Shown in pieces: positions 43,746-53,973 of a DNA stretch of 64,000 nt; the stretch's first letter is position 1, and every line of letters starts with the position of its first letter. Under the pieces are notes generated by a model. That model saw nothing but the letters and a program-made list of their open reading frames with translations. It did not search any database and was not told the origin of the DNA. The position numbers and the translations under genes are program-made. This DNA comes from Cellvibrio sp. UBA7661 (lineage in GTDB: Bacteria > Pseudomonadota > Gammaproteobacteria > Pseudomonadales > Cellvibrionaceae). Where the stretch lies: assembly GCA_002483365.1 (NCBI GenBank), contig DLHT01000006.1, positions 593,350-657,349 of the forward strand, in the 5' to 3' direction.

Positions 43746-45104
43746 ATGCTCGATATTCTCGTCCTCGCTGCCGGCAAAGGCACTCGTATGCGCTCGGACT
43801 TACCCAAAGTATTGCACCCCATTGGTGGTAAAGCATTAGTGCAACATGTCGTGGATACTGCACGTCAGGTAGGTGGCGAAAAAATATTGATCATCGTCGG
43901 CCACGGTGCTGAAAAAGTTGAACAAAAAATGGCGGCGCCGGATGTCAAATTTGTGTTGCAAGCAGAGCAACTCGGTACTGGCCACGCAGTACAACAAGCC
44001 CTGCCCCAGTTGCGCAATGATGCAACGGTATTAATCCTCTACGGCGATGTACCGCTGACCCGCGCAGAAACCCTGCAAAAACTGATTGCCGGTGTGAATG
44101 AAAAACAAATGGGTTTGCTTACCGTAAATATGCAAGATCCAACCGGTTACGGCCGAATAGTTCGCGATGCCTCAGGTGCAGTAATTGCCATTGTTGAACA
44201 CAAAGATGCCAGCGATGAGCAGAAAAAAATTGCTGAAATTAATACCGGCATCATGGCGGTTAAAGCAGCGCATTTGCAGAAATGGTTGCCTCAATTAAAA
44301 AACAACAACGCACAGGGTGAATATTACCTCACCGACATTATTGCCATGGCCAAGGCCGATGGTATTGCGATCCATGTTGAACAGCCCAATGCGGTTGAAG
44401 AAGTAGAAGGTATTAATAATCGCCAGCAGCAGGCTGCACTGGAACGTTTTTATCAACAACAAAAAGCCAATGAATTGATGGTAGCGGGCGTGACACTTCT
44501 CGATCCTTCGCGCCTTGATATTCGCGGCAATTTAACCGCCGGCCGCGATGTAGTGATTGATGTGAACTGTGTGTTTGAAGGCGATGTTGTGTTGGGTGAT
44601 GGTGTGGTGATTGAACCCAACTGTGTGATTATCAATAGCAAGATTGGAGCGGGAACCCACATCAAAGCCTTCAGCCATATTGAACAAGCGGTGATGGCAG
44701 CCAATTGTGATATTGGCCCTTACGCCCGTTTGCGCCCAGGCACTGATTTGGCCGATGAAGTCAAAATCGGCAATTTTGTCGAGACTAAAAAAGCCGTGAT
44801 TGCCAAAGGCAGTAAAGTGAATCACTTGAGTTATATCGGCGATGCTAAAGTCGGCACTAAAGTGAATGTGGGCGCAGGCACAATTACCTGTAATTACGAT
44901 GGTGTGAATAAATTTAAAACCGAGATTGGCGATAACGCGTTTATCGGCTCCAACTCTGCATTAGTTGCTCCGGTAAAAATTGGCGCGGGCGCAACTGTGG
45001 GTGCGGGCTCAATTATCACTAAAGATGTAGAAGCCGCGGAGCTTGCGATTGCGCGCAGTAAACAGCGCAATATTCAGGGCTGGGAACGTCCAACAAAAAA
45101 ATAA
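43746..45104 (+). CDS. glmU: Bifunctional UDP-GlcNAc pyrophosphorylase / GlcN-1-P acetyltransferase
   Basis: Makes UDP-N-acetylglucosamine for cell wall and lipopolysaccharide. 452 residues from the ATG at 43746, preceded by AAAAGGAA. The open frame extends 14 codons upstream without support. The N-terminal nucleotidyltransferase has LAAGKGTRMRSDLPKVLHPI. The C-terminal half is a left-handed beta-helix with hexapeptide repeats (VVLGDGVVIEPN, IGAGTHI) ending at GAGSIITKDVEAAELAIARSKQ. glmS lies 10 kb downstream. Confidence 0.98.
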   Translation: MLDILVLAAGKGTRMRSDLPKVLHPIGGKALVQHVVDTARQVGGEKILIIVGHGAEKVEQKMAAPDVKFVLQAEQLGTGHAVQQALPQLRNDATVLILYGDVPLTRAETLQKLIAGVNEKQMGLLTVNMQDPTGYGRIVRDASGAVIAIVEHKDASDEQKKIAEINTGIMAVKAAHLQKWLPQLKNNNAQGEYYLTDIIAMAKADGIAIHVEQPNAVEEVEGINNRQQQAALERFYQQQKANELMVAGVTLLDPSRLDIRGNLTAGRDVVIDVNCVFEGDVVLGDGVVIEPNCVIINSKIGAGTHIKAFSHIEQAVMAANCDIGPYARLRPGTDLADEVKIGNFVETKKAVIAKGSKVNHLSYIGDAKVGTKVNVGAGTITCNYDGVNKFKTEIGDNAFIGSNSALVAPVKIGAGATVGAGSIITKDVEAAELAIARSKQRNIQGWERPTKK

Positions 45105-45120
45105 ACGAAACGATAAAAAT

Positions 45121-45149
45121 AAAAAACGAGGCCAAGTGCCTCGTTTTTT
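45121..45149 (+). terminator. Terminator of glmU
   Basis: AAAAAACGAGGC pairs with GCCTCGTTTTTT across a short CAAGT loop, 16 bp after the glmU stop. About 140 bp to the next gene show nothing else. Confidence 0.92.
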
Positions 45150-45287
45150 ATGAAAACTATATCAAGGCAGATTTTGAAGTTTATTGTGGCGAATATGAAT
45201 TAGAAAAAGTGATGTGTTGCACCCAGGCACAAATCGTTGGTGATCTGAGCCGGGGGCAAATTGATTGCAACCTATATGTATCTGCGT

Positions 45288-47231
45288 TTAGTTTTTCCGG
45301 GCGACTTTATTCAATGACTGTGCCTTTTGTGCGCTCGCCAATTGGATGACAAAACTATTTTTGGCATCGGGTTTATTGCAATCTTTGGTGCAAACATTTT
45401 CCGGGTTAATCACTTCTACAAAACGAAAACCTTCACCCAGACTTGAGCGGTTTGATTGCCCGCCATGGCCGCGAAACGCCACTTGCGTATCACCGGGGCC
45501 GTAATGGCTGCCGCGGCGCGAGCGCATCATGCAGCTTTCTGCTACCCAGGCAGAACCATCGCTGGCGGCACCTACATAATTATCCCGGTCACAATCTTGT
45601 GTCCACTCGCTCACGTTGCCGAGCATATCGTAGAGTCCGAACGCGTTAGGCTTATAGCGGCCGACTATGCTGGTGTATTCCGATCCGTCATCACAGGCCA
45701 TGGTTTTTGCTTGATATTTTTTGTCGCGCACAAACGCGCGCATGCCACTTGCGTCCCAGATATTGCCGTAATCGCACAGGGCTTTTTCATCATCGCTTAC
45801 ACCGTACTTGCTGGTGCTACCGGCGCGCGCGGCATATTCCCATTCGGCGTCAGTCGGCAGGCGATAATGTTTGCCAGTGGTCTTGGACAACCATTGCAAA
45901 TAGGCATTGGCGTCATCCCAACTGACACACATTACCGGGTGGAAATCGCTCGGTGCATAGGCGGGTGTTAGCCAATTACCGGCGGCTATGTCGAAACCTA
46001 CTTTGAATGATCCGCCCTTTTCGTCAACCCATTTCCAGCAGCGGTCTTCGCCAATCACATAACCCGTGTGTTCGACGAATTGTTTAAATTGTTTGACCGT
46101 TACCTCGTAGGCCGACATCTTGAATGCCTTGAGTGAGACGCGATGAACCGGTTGGGTTCTTTTGTCGGTGTCGCTGCCCATCATAAATTCGCCGGCGGGG
46201 ATAGAGACCATGGGTGGCAGCAACAACTCGCCAGTGTTCCAGGTTTTGCGTGCGGCGAGTGTGTGTTTGATCAGCGCCTGGCTATTGATTCTGTGGGTTT
46301 TGGCTTGCGCCTGTTGGCGTTGGATGTTGCGTTCGAAGTTGTCATCGCGATGGCTTTGCTCACGGCTATTGAGTGCCAAACGGAAACCGGCTTGCAGTGC
46401 CCGCGGTGTTTTATCTTCCAGCAAACGGCGATAGCCGATTTCGACACGGTCTTCGGCATCCGCCCAAGAGCCACCACGCAAGATATGGCGAGTGCAAGCC
46501 GTCACTTTGTTTGCTGAATCCCTGTCTTCCGCGCAATCGGCCACCCATTCACTGACATTACCCGTCATATCCTGCAGGCCAAATGCATTGGGTTTATAGC
46601 TGCCAACGGCAGCAATGAACGTGCTGAAATCATTGCAGGCGACACCTGGTTGGGCTAAATCCAAATCTCGTGATTGCCGTTGGTGTGGGGTGTCATAGAC
46701 ATTGGCGTAGTCGCAAAGTTTGGTTGGCGTGTCCCCGTGGATATAACGGCTGTTGCTGCGCGCGCGCGCGGCATATTCCCACTGGACTTCACTGGGTAGG
46801 AAATAGTGTTTGCCGGTTTGGGCATTTAACCAATCCACGTAGGCATTGGCATCGGCCCAGCTAATGCAGTATGCAGCGTGGGTATTCAGATTATCCGGGT
46901 CGGGTTGCTGCGGTGGCCAGAAAGGAAACTCCAGCTTAACGTTGGCCTGTATCAGGGAACATTGACCCTCCCGTTTATAGCTCGTGGCTAATAGGAACTG
47001 ATTGAACTCGGCCTCAGTCACCTCGTACTTGGACAGCTGGAACCCATCCACCCGCAGCTTATGATTGGAATGGGTATCAGCCTTGTCATCTCCCATTAAC
47101 AAATTCCCGGCGGGAATGGCGACCATAATCGGTTCGATCACTGTGGTAGCAGGCGTTGAAGATTGGGCAAGTGCCAGTGTGGATAAGCAGCCAACAAAAC
47201 TGGCTAGTAGGGAGCAATGGGTCATTCGCAT
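45288..47231 (-). CDS. Exported protein with two formylglycine-generating-enzyme-like domains
   Basis: 647 residues from the ATG at 47231, with AAGGA 8 nt upstream and a signal peptide (CSLLASFVGCLSTLALAQS). Two SUMF1/FGE-sulfatase domains follow, about residues 35-290 and 345-625. Each has the core MVSIPAGEFMMGSD (first copy VAIPAGNLLMGDD), YEVT, LPTDAEWEYAARAG, and GNVSEWTQDCDRDN with RRGSHY/LRGGSWAD. Known members oxidise a cysteine (FGE) or act in other roles (EgtB, PvdO, kinase-linked sensors), so the fold alone does not fix the reaction. Cysteine pairs are not obviously those of FGE. It is divergent from a CadC-like regulator across about 210 bp, a pairing that suggests regulation of this gene by it. 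Confidence 0.8.
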   Translation of the reverse strand: MRMTHCSLLASFVGCLSTLALAQSSTPATTVIEPIMVAIPAGNLLMGDDKADTHSNHKLRVDGFQLSKYEVTEAEFNQFLLATSYKREGQCSLIQANVKLEFPFWPPQQPDPDNLNTHAAYCISWADANAYVDWLNAQTGKHYFLPSEVQWEYAARARSNSRYIHGDTPTKLCDYANVYDTPHQRQSRDLDLAQPGVACNDFSTFIAAVGSYKPNAFGLQDMTGNVSEWVADCAEDRDSANKVTACTRHILRGGSWADAEDRVEIGYRRLLEDKTPRALQAGFRLALNSREQSHRDDNFERNIQRQQAQAKTHRINSQALIKHTLAARKTWNTGELLLPPMVSIPAGEFMMGSDTDKRTQPVHRVSLKAFKMSAYEVTVKQFKQFVEHTGYVIGEDRCWKWVDEKGGSFKVGFDIAAGNWLTPAYAPSDFHPVMCVSWDDANAYLQWLSKTTGKHYRLPTDAEWEYAARAGSTSKYGVSDDEKALCDYGNIWDASGMRAFVRDKKYQAKTMACDDGSEYTSIVGRYKPNAFGLYDMLGNVSEWTQDCDRDNYVGAASDGSAWVAESCMMRSRRGSHYGPGDTQVAFRGHGGQSNRSSLGEGFRFVEVINPENVCTKDCNKPDAKNSFVIQLASAQKAQSLNKVARKN

Positions 47232-47441
47232 TCGATAAGTCCTTAACGATAGAAGTGAAACGAGCGCGAGTGAAATTGGCTGTTTGTGTGGCAAAAATCC
47301 TAGTTAAATTCTAGTTTTTTGCCCGATAAGAAAAATAATAGAAAAATGGCCCGCGTGAATACCATTCCTAGGGTGTACTTGGTTGACCCGATTGCCGTGC
47401 GGACTAGAATTGACGCCCTTGCCGAAGCAGAACGGAATACC

Positions 47442-49286
47442 ATGAAATACACCATCAAAACCTTCGTATTTGATACTGAACAGCTATTGCTGACGCAGGC
47501 GGGCGAGGTGATTGCACTGCGCATGAATGAGGCAAAGCTACTGGCACTGTTACTGAGCGAGCCGGGCAAGTTGTTCAGCAAAGAAGAAATTCTGGATAAG
47601 GTGTGGGTGGGTAAGGTCGTTGCAGAGCAGGCAGTGTTTCAGAATATCCGTCATTTGCGCGCTGTGTTTGGTGAGGAATCGATCAAAACCTTTTCCAAAA
47701 AAGGCTATCAATGGCAGTTGCCGCTGACTCAGGTTGGGAGCGATGAAGCGGGTTCAATACCCCTGAATAGCATTTCGTTAGCCAAACCCTTTTTCCCCAA
47801 AAGAATTGTCGCCAGCCTGGTACTGGGCTGCTTGCTGTCAGTCGCGGTGATGGTGTGGCATTCCTATCAGGCTACTGCCTCCCTACCCAGCATCGCCCTG
47901 TTACCCTTAATTTCCGGGGGAGATGTAGACCCAGAAGTACTGGATTCGCTGCGTATCGATTTGGAAAATACCGATGGATTTACGCAGGTCATTGCTAACA
48001 ATCAGAAGGTGCCGGAGGACTTTTTCTGGGCGCCGCAAAAATACTTTCCCGCGCTTAGCCAAGCCGCGCAGGTTCCCTATGTGGCCGTAGCCAAGGTGAC
48101 GCAACAGCCAGAGGGATTGAGGGTGCGTTACCAATTGAACTCCCGCACTGCGACTTGGCGAGCAGAGCATCAAGCACCGACGGCTGCGGCTTTGGCCGGG
48201 TTGATGAAGCAGCATCTGCAGGTGATTGTGAATTCCGGCTTGTTGGAAATAGATCAGCAAAACGCCGTGCTTAGGGCAGCACAGCTGAAACTATTGCACA
48301 ATGAATATTCCCAGGACTTGAATCTGGTGTATGGGCTGATCGATCTTCATCTCAGAATTGGCGATGCCGCCAGTGCCAGAGTGTTGGCCAGGTTCCTCCA
48401 AAGTGAGTCGAGCAGGCAGCAGGACAAGCTAATGTTGGCAAAAGGCTATCTGGCAGAGGCCAAAGTCTACACCTCTGAAAATTTGCTGGCAGATGCAGAA
48501 TTGCTATTGGCCAAGGCAGAGTCGGTGTTCAGTACCATTAACGATAAGGACAACTTGGCAGAAGTGGAACATGAGCGCATCGTCGTGGCGTTAACACACC
48601 ACAACTATGACCAGGTTCAGGCTCATATTCAGCGTGCGCTTGAATATGTGCGCCGCGCAGGCGATGTACTTGGTGAATATCGTTTCAATACTTGGGCAGC
48701 GGTATTGGCGCATAAATTTCAGCGCGATCAAGATAGCTCGGCATATTTGGATGACGCAAAAGCTGTGTTGGATAAGCACCAGCGAGACGCTGACCTCTAT
48801 GGATTGATCCACTTTTATGCCGGTATGTTTGCGCAGGATGAGGCAACTGCGGAAGTGCAGTACCGCACGGTCCTTGAGCTTATTCCTGCCGATCAGGATT
48901 GGTGGGAGCGGGAGCGCGCACAAGTTCACCTGAGTGAGCTATTGATAAAACAATCGCGCTGGCAAGATGCACAGGATCTTTATGCCAACCAGGAGCTTGA
49001 TGCTGCCGAGGAGCTTCAAGTCGGCAAAATCTGGCTGGCACAACGCGAATGGACAAAGGCCGAAGCTCATGGAATCCGCGCATTTGAGCAGGCTAACATG
49101 AATGGCCAGCTACAGAATGCCTTGGATGCCGCTGCCTACTTGCTGCAATTGGATAAACGCCAAGGGCGGTCAGCTGACAGCTTCTATCAGCAATTTTTAT
49201 TGGAACAGGCTGCCAATGTTCCCCTGTGGATCAGGTTCAATCAGTCGACTATTGCCGAGTTGGGGTTGGCGCTGCAAGAACCCTAG
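47442..49286 (+). CDS. Membrane-anchored winged-helix regulator, CadC-like, with TPR-like C-terminus
   Basis: 614 residues from the ATG at 47442 (MKYTIKTFVFDTEQLLLT). Upstream in-frame starts would include a low-similarity stretch. An OmpR-type winged helix covers about 10-100 (MNEAKLLALLLSEPGKLFSKEEILDKVWVGKVVAEQAVFQNIRHLRAVFGE, ending GYQW). One membrane helix (VASLVLGCLLSVAVMVWHS, about 122-140) is followed by a periplasmic domain. Helical repeats (TPR-like, about 310-600) end the protein. The design matches one-component membrane regulators that bind DNA from the membrane. It is divergent from the FGE-like gene and probably controls it. The effector is unknown. Confidence 0.82.
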   Translation: MKYTIKTFVFDTEQLLLTQAGEVIALRMNEAKLLALLLSEPGKLFSKEEILDKVWVGKVVAEQAVFQNIRHLRAVFGEESIKTFSKKGYQWQLPLTQVGSDEAGSIPLNSISLAKPFFPKRIVASLVLGCLLSVAVMVWHSYQATASLPSIALLPLISGGDVDPEVLDSLRIDLENTDGFTQVIANNQKVPEDFFWAPQKYFPALSQAAQVPYVAVAKVTQQPEGLRVRYQLNSRTATWRAEHQAPTAAALAGLMKQHLQVIVNSGLLEIDQQNAVLRAAQLKLLHNEYSQDLNLVYGLIDLHLRIGDAASARVLARFLQSESSRQQDKLMLAKGYLAEAKVYTSENLLADAELLLAKAESVFSTINDKDNLAEVEHERIVVALTHHNYDQVQAHIQRALEYVRRAGDVLGEYRFNTWAAVLAHKFQRDQDSSAYLDDAKAVLDKHQRDADLYGLIHFYAGMFAQDEATAEVQYRTVLELIPADQDWWERERAQVHLSELLIKQSRWQDAQDLYANQELDAAEELQVGKIWLAQREWTKAEAHGIRAFEQANMNGQLQNALDAAAYLLQLDKRQGRSADSFYQQFLLEQAANVPLWIRFNQSTIAELGLALQEP

Positions 49287-49395
49287 GTCGGTTGCAAAGG
49301 TAAAGATCTACTAAATCCGCCCAAAACAGATGCTCGATGCTTGATGAAACCGTTATCATCTGGCGATTAAATCAGATAAATATAAAGAGCGATTT

Positions 49396-51435
49396 ATGAC
49401 CCGATCAAAACTTCTTGTTGCACTTTCGTTTATGGGATCACTGGTTGCCTGCGGTAGTGGAGGTGGTGGCGGTTCCAGTACTCCCAAACCCGCTTCTTCT
49501 ATTGCACCTACCAGCAGTGTTGCGCCCTCGTCGGTTGCAGCTTCTTCACTAGCACCCTCATCGCTGGCCGCTTCCAGTACAGCAAGCCAAGGTGCGGCGA
49601 CTATCAGCAGCTTTATTGTGGTCGATCAATTTGGTTACTTGCCCGATGCCAAAAAGGTCGCGGTCATCCGCGATCCGCAAACCGGCTATGACGCCGCGCT
49701 GAGTTTTACCCCCGGTGCGATTTATCAGCTGATCAACCTGGATAGCAATACCGTGGTGCTGAGCGGCAGCGCGGTGAGTTGGAAATCCGGCGCGACTTTT
49801 GATGCCGCCGGCGATAAAGCCTGGTGGTTCGATTTCTCCAGTGTCACCACACCGGGCCGCTATGCGGTGGTGGATGTGGAAAAGAATGTGCGCTCGCCCG
49901 GGTTCAACATTGGTGCGGATGTATACAAACCCGTACTCAAACACGCGATGCGCAGCTTCTTCTACCAGCGCGCCGGTTTTGCTAAACAAGCGCCTTTTGC
50001 CGAAGCAGGTTGGACCGATGCGGCCAGCCACATAGCTGCCGGGCAAGATAAAAACGCACGCCTGTATAGCGACAAAAATAACGCCGCGACCGAAAAAGAC
50101 CTCTCCGGCGGTTGGTATGACGCGGGCGATTACAACAAATACACCAACTGGCACGCCTACTATCTGGTCGCCCTGCTCCACGCCTATGCGGAAAACCCGA
50201 CTATCTGGACGGACGATTACAACATCCCCGAATCTGGCAACGGTGTGCCCGACATTATCGACGAGATCAAATGGGGTTTTGACTGGCTGAAGAAAATGCA
50301 GAACAGCGATGGCTCGGTGCTATCGATTCTTGGATTATCCCACGAAAAAGCGCCCAACCAACACGCCAGCCCACCTTCAAGCGCCACCGGCCCCAGCTAT
50401 TACGGCCCAGCGAGCACCTCGGCGACCCTCACCAGTGCCGGTGCTTTTGCACTGGGCAGTAAAATTTTGGCTGGGTTGGATAACCCCGAGTTGAATACCT
50501 ACGCTGCCGATCTGAAAACCCGCGCGGAAAATGCCTGGACCTGGGCAGTGGCCAACCCCAACGTAACTTTCCGCAATAACGAGGGTGCATCGGCCGGCTT
50601 GGGCGCTGGTCAACAAGAGGTGGATGACGCCAGCCGCGCCACCAAGAAAACCACCGCCGCGATTTACCTGTTTGCAGCGACCGGTTCCGCTACTTATCGC
50701 AGCCATGTGGATGCCAACGCAACTAACGCCACCAGTTGGGTGGATGTATGGAATGAGCCGGAAGTCAGCGCCTGGCTTTATTACGCCAGCCTGCCCGATG
50801 CCACCGGTGCCATCGCCACCAGCCTGAAAAATCAATACCAATCCGCGTTCAACGCCAACAACAACTGGCCGGCGGTGCGCAACGGCGATGACCCTTACCG
50901 CGCTTATATCGGCACCAGCAACTTCACCTGGGGCAGCAACCGCACCATTTCCCGCAAGGGGCTGACCTTCCACAATCTGATCGACTACAGCATCAACGGC
51001 ATCGATCAAACCGAGGTGCGCAACGCGGCGGTGGGCTACCTGAATTACATCCATGGCGTTAATCCCCAGGCGATGGTCTACTTGTCCAACATGTACAGTC
51101 TGGGTGTGCACAGCTCGGTCAACGAGTTCTACCATTCGTGGTTTACCAACGGCAGCGCACTCTGGGATAGAGTCGGCACATCCACCTACGGCCCAGCGCC
51201 CGGCTTTTTAGTTGGCGGCCCCAACCCGTCTTATGACTGGGATGGCTTTTGCCAAACCAACTCAAATGATTCCCGTTGCGGTGGAGCCGTATTAAGTCCA
51301 CCCAAAGGCCAACCGGCAATGAAAGCCTACCTGGACTTCAACACCAGCTGGCCGCTCAACTCCTGGCAGATCACCGAAAACCACAACGACTATCAGGTCG
51401 CTTATATTCGTTTGTTGTCCAAGTTTGTGAAGTAA
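49396..51435 (+). CDS. GH9 cellulase lipoprotein with CelD-type Ig domain
   Basis: 679 residues. The signal has lipobox LVACGSGG. A Ser/Pro/Ala linker covers about 27-66. An Ig-like CelD N-domain (FIVVDQFGYLPDAKKVAVI) covers about 70-160. The GH9 barrel begins near 170. The catalytic motif GGWYDAGDYNKY gives D242 and D245. The C-terminal signature DFNTSWPLNSWQITENHNDYQVAY supplies the proton donor E661. Expected reaction: inverting hydrolysis of cellulose or mixed-linkage glucans at the cell surface. It is monocistronic and next to an AraC-type membrane regulator. Confidence 0.93.
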   Translation: MTRSKLLVALSFMGSLVACGSGGGGGSSTPKPASSIAPTSSVAPSSVAASSLAPSSLAASSTASQGAATISSFIVVDQFGYLPDAKKVAVIRDPQTGYDAALSFTPGAIYQLINLDSNTVVLSGSAVSWKSGATFDAAGDKAWWFDFSSVTTPGRYAVVDVEKNVRSPGFNIGADVYKPVLKHAMRSFFYQRAGFAKQAPFAEAGWTDAASHIAAGQDKNARLYSDKNNAATEKDLSGGWYDAGDYNKYTNWHAYYLVALLHAYAENPTIWTDDYNIPESGNGVPDIIDEIKWGFDWLKKMQNSDGSVLSILGLSHEKAPNQHASPPSSATGPSYYGPASTSATLTSAGAFALGSKILAGLDNPELNTYAADLKTRAENAWTWAVANPNVTFRNNEGASAGLGAGQQEVDDASRATKKTTAAIYLFAATGSATYRSHVDANATNATSWVDVWNEPEVSAWLYYASLPDATGAIATSLKNQYQSAFNANNNWPAVRNGDDPYRAYIGTSNFTWGSNRTISRKGLTFHNLIDYSINGIDQTEVRNAAVGYLNYIHGVNPQAMVYLSNMYSLGVHSSVNEFYHSWFTNGSALWDRVGTSTYGPAPGFLVGGPNPSYDWDGFCQTNSNDSRCGGAVLSPPKGQPAMKAYLDFNTSWPLNSWQITENHNDYQVAYIRLLSKFVK

Positions 51436-51526
51436 TAAACCCAACGCCATTTTACGGAGGGCATATAAATGCCCTCCAATTCCCCGCATAATCACCGCCC
51501 GTTTTTTGTTTTTAGTCAGGGTCGAT

Positions 51527-52603
51527 GTGATAGAAACCAGCGTGATCACCAGCATTGATTTTTTTATCCGCTACGCCTGTATCGGGCAGTTGCTGCTATT
51601 GGTCGCGTATCTGTTTTATGAACCCTATCGCACGCAATCTACTTTTCGCGCGCAGATTATTCCGCTGATGTTGGCGCTGGGTGTTGCTGCTTATTTATTG
51701 TTGACCGCGCCTTACTCGCCGCGTCCACAGGGATTTATTCGCAGCATCCTGTTGATGTTCACTCACACCATGCCGGTATTTTTATGGTTATATGGCAAAC
51801 AATTATTTGATGATGAATTTAATTTACAGCGCTGGCCGGTGTTTGGAAAAGTCGCCTTGGTGTTACTGGCCGGTTTTTATATTTATGTTTTCTTGATTCG
51901 CGGCGGTGGCGGCTATCTCCAAATGGCAAGTCATGGCATCGCGTTGATATTTATTGTGCATCTTTTGGCGAGCGTGATGCTGACCTGGCGCAATGACTTG
52001 GTAGAGCAGCGGCGCGTTGCGCGTTTTTGGTTTGTTTTGTTAGTCGGGCTGTTTTTTCTGATGTTGGATCTGGTCGAGCTCAGCAATACCCGCTTGAATC
52101 GCCACCAGATTTTTATGCTGATGAACGCATCGATTTGTTTGATCGGTACCAGTATTACATCGGTGCTGTTATTTTTTCATGCATTATCGATAAAACCAGA
52201 ATCCGTATCAGATACAACATCGGATGCGCCGCGCTATTCACGTTTAATCCCGCAAGAAAACGCGCTCGCTAAAAAGTTGCACTGCTTTATTGAAGCTGCA
52301 GGTTACGTGCAACCCGATCTCACTATCAGCAAGTTAGCCGAACAATTGGAATGCGCGGATCATCACTTGCGTAAACTGATCAACCAATCGCTGGGTTACA
52401 CCAACTTCAACGCGTTCCTCAATCACTACCGAATCGAGGCGGCGCGCCAGCGTTTGGTGGAAACGTCACTGCCGGTTCTCACGATTGCGCTGGATTTAGG
52501 CTACGGCTCCATCGCTTCATTTAATCGTGCATTTAAAGAGATTACGGACACTACGCCAACTTCTTATCGCACCGCTGCGCAGCAGCAGAATTCATCTAAA
52601 TAA
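51527..52603 (+). CDS. AraC-family regulator with N-terminal membrane domain
   Basis: 358 residues from a GTG at 51527, with AGGG upstream. An earlier TTG at 51506 is less likely. There are about seven hydrophobic segments in residues 10-230 (IGQLLLLVAYLFYEPY, PLMLALGVAAYLLLT, GKVALVLLAGFYIYVFLI, GIALIFIVHLLASVMLTW, FWFVLLVGLFFLMLDLV). The C-terminal AraC helix-turn-helix pair (LTISKLAEQLECADHHLRKLINQSLGYTNFNAFLNHYRIEAARQRLVE) is followed by LDLGYGSIASFNRAFKEITDTTPTSYR. It lies 91 bp after the GH9 gene. Control of carbohydrate genes or of the following hydrolase is plausible but not shown. Confidence 0.9.
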   Translation: MIETSVITSIDFFIRYACIGQLLLLVAYLFYEPYRTQSTFRAQIIPLMLALGVAAYLLLTAPYSPRPQGFIRSILLMFTHTMPVFLWLYGKQLFDDEFNLQRWPVFGKVALVLLAGFYIYVFLIRGGGGYLQMASHGIALIFIVHLLASVMLTWRNDLVEQRRVARFWFVLLVGLFFLMLDLVELSNTRLNRHQIFMLMNASICLIGTSITSVLLFFHALSIKPESVSDTTSDAPRYSRLIPQENALAKKLHCFIEAAGYVQPDLTISKLAEQLECADHHLRKLINQSLGYTNFNAFLNHYRIEAARQRLVETSLPVLTIALDLGYGSIASFNRAFKEITDTTPTSYRTAAQQQNSSK

Positions 52604-52714
52604 AAGTAAATATCACTGATCAATTTTAAAATCGATCAGTTTTTTTTGATTTTGCTAAGCTATTTTTCACTGTTTTCGCCAGAGTGGTTTTTAATAACGC
52701 GATGGTGAAAAACA

Positions 52715-53944
52715 ATGCACAAGATCCCCTACAAAAAAATCAGCCTGCTCGCCGGTGCGATGGCATTTATTTGGTTAGCAGCACCGATTTACCAATTCCT
52801 TGCCTATGAAGGCAAAGTACCTATGTGGTTCCCTGCCGATATAACGGCGCCGCAGACTTATCCCCAAACAACTGCATTTTCTACGCATCCGCAATCGGTA
52901 TCCGCGTTGCAATTACTCGCGCAATACCGTGAAAAAATTCATGCACCCGCGATGTCGGCCGCTGTCGCGGTAGATGGAAAAGTTGTGTGGGCGGGTGCAG
53001 TAGGTTGGGAAAATATCGAACAACAAACCCCCGCAACTGATAGCACACAATTCCGGATTGGCAGTACCTCTAAAGCTGTCACCACCACATTGCTCGCTAA
53101 ATTTGTTCAAGATGGAAAAATCGATTTGGATAAACCTATCTCCCATTACGTTGCGGATTTACCTAATCCGCAATGGAGAAATATTACACCGCGACAACTT
53201 GCCTCCCACTCCAGCGGCTTGCCGGATTATCTGGATAATTATGGCGATGTATGGGGAATGTATTATTTATTTAAGCTCGATAAACGCTACACATCCGTAC
53301 GTGAATCGCTGGAAGTGTTTGATGATACAGCGCTGCTATTTACACCGGGCAGTCAATTTCACTACACCAGTTTCAACACGGTATTGCAAAGTGTGGTACT
53401 TGAAGCTGTCGCGCGCGAGCCGTTTCTTAGCGCTATGCGCAATCATATTTTTACGCCGCTGGGCATGGATTCCACTGGCGCAGAATATGAGTTTTTGCAA
53501 CCCAACTCTCTGGCGACTTTTTATTGGAATAAAGATGGAAAACACCCTGCTTTTCGCGTCTGGCAAAAAGTCGATTTAAGCCATAGGCTCGCAGGCGGCG
53601 GATTTATCTCCACGCCTTCCGATATGGCCATGCTGGGTTCGGCTTGGTTGAATGATGATTTCATCGCCCCGCAAATAAGAACGCTTTTCTGGCAACCTCA
53701 ACAACTATCAGATGGCTCAACCAACCCCCAAAACTATGCACTTGGGTGGCGTTGGGCAGAGTATGACGATGGCAACGGCATCATCAAAAATGCCAATCAC
53801 GGCGGCGTATCGCGCGGATCGCAAAGTTGGCTGATGGTGATTCCAGAGCGAAACATGGTAGTTGCCGTCATGATCAACGCTAATGTCGAAGAATTCTGGG
53901 ATTTTGGGCAGGTAAGCATGCCTTTGGCGCGCCTGTTCTTCTAA
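52715..53944 (+). CDS. Serine hydrolase, class C beta-lactamase/PBP-like
   Basis: 409 residues with a hydrophobic N-terminal segment (LLAGAMAFIWLAAPIYQFL), probably an uncleaved anchor. Active-site motif S117-T-S-K120 (RIGSTSKAVTT) fits SxxK. YTSF at about 220 replaces the usual YxN with YTS, and HGG (NHGGVSRGS) replaces KTG. The fold includes ESxHSSGLPDY. Known members include esterases, D-aminopeptidases and beta-lactamases. The substrate is not predictable here. An AT-rich hairpin-like region upstream (52618-52640) may be the terminator of the AraC gene. Confidence 0.88.
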   Translation: MHKIPYKKISLLAGAMAFIWLAAPIYQFLAYEGKVPMWFPADITAPQTYPQTTAFSTHPQSVSALQLLAQYREKIHAPAMSAAVAVDGKVVWAGAVGWENIEQQTPATDSTQFRIGSTSKAVTTTLLAKFVQDGKIDLDKPISHYVADLPNPQWRNITPRQLASHSSGLPDYLDNYGDVWGMYYLFKLDKRYTSVRESLEVFDDTALLFTPGSQFHYTSFNTVLQSVVLEAVAREPFLSAMRNHIFTPLGMDSTGAEYEFLQPNSLATFYWNKDGKHPAFRVWQKVDLSHRLAGGGFISTPSDMAMLGSAWLNDDFIAPQIRTLFWQPQQLSDGSTNPQNYALGWRWAEYDDGNGIIKNANHGGVSRGSQSWLMVIPERNMVVAVMINANVEEFWDFGQVSMPLARLFF

Positions 53945-53973
53945 TACCAAGTTGCTTTTTTAACCAAATAAAC

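Noticed and set aside
45149..45287. Possible short gene after the glmU terminator (MKTISRQILKF...)
   Set aside because: Only about 17 codons, with no support from similarity or spacing.
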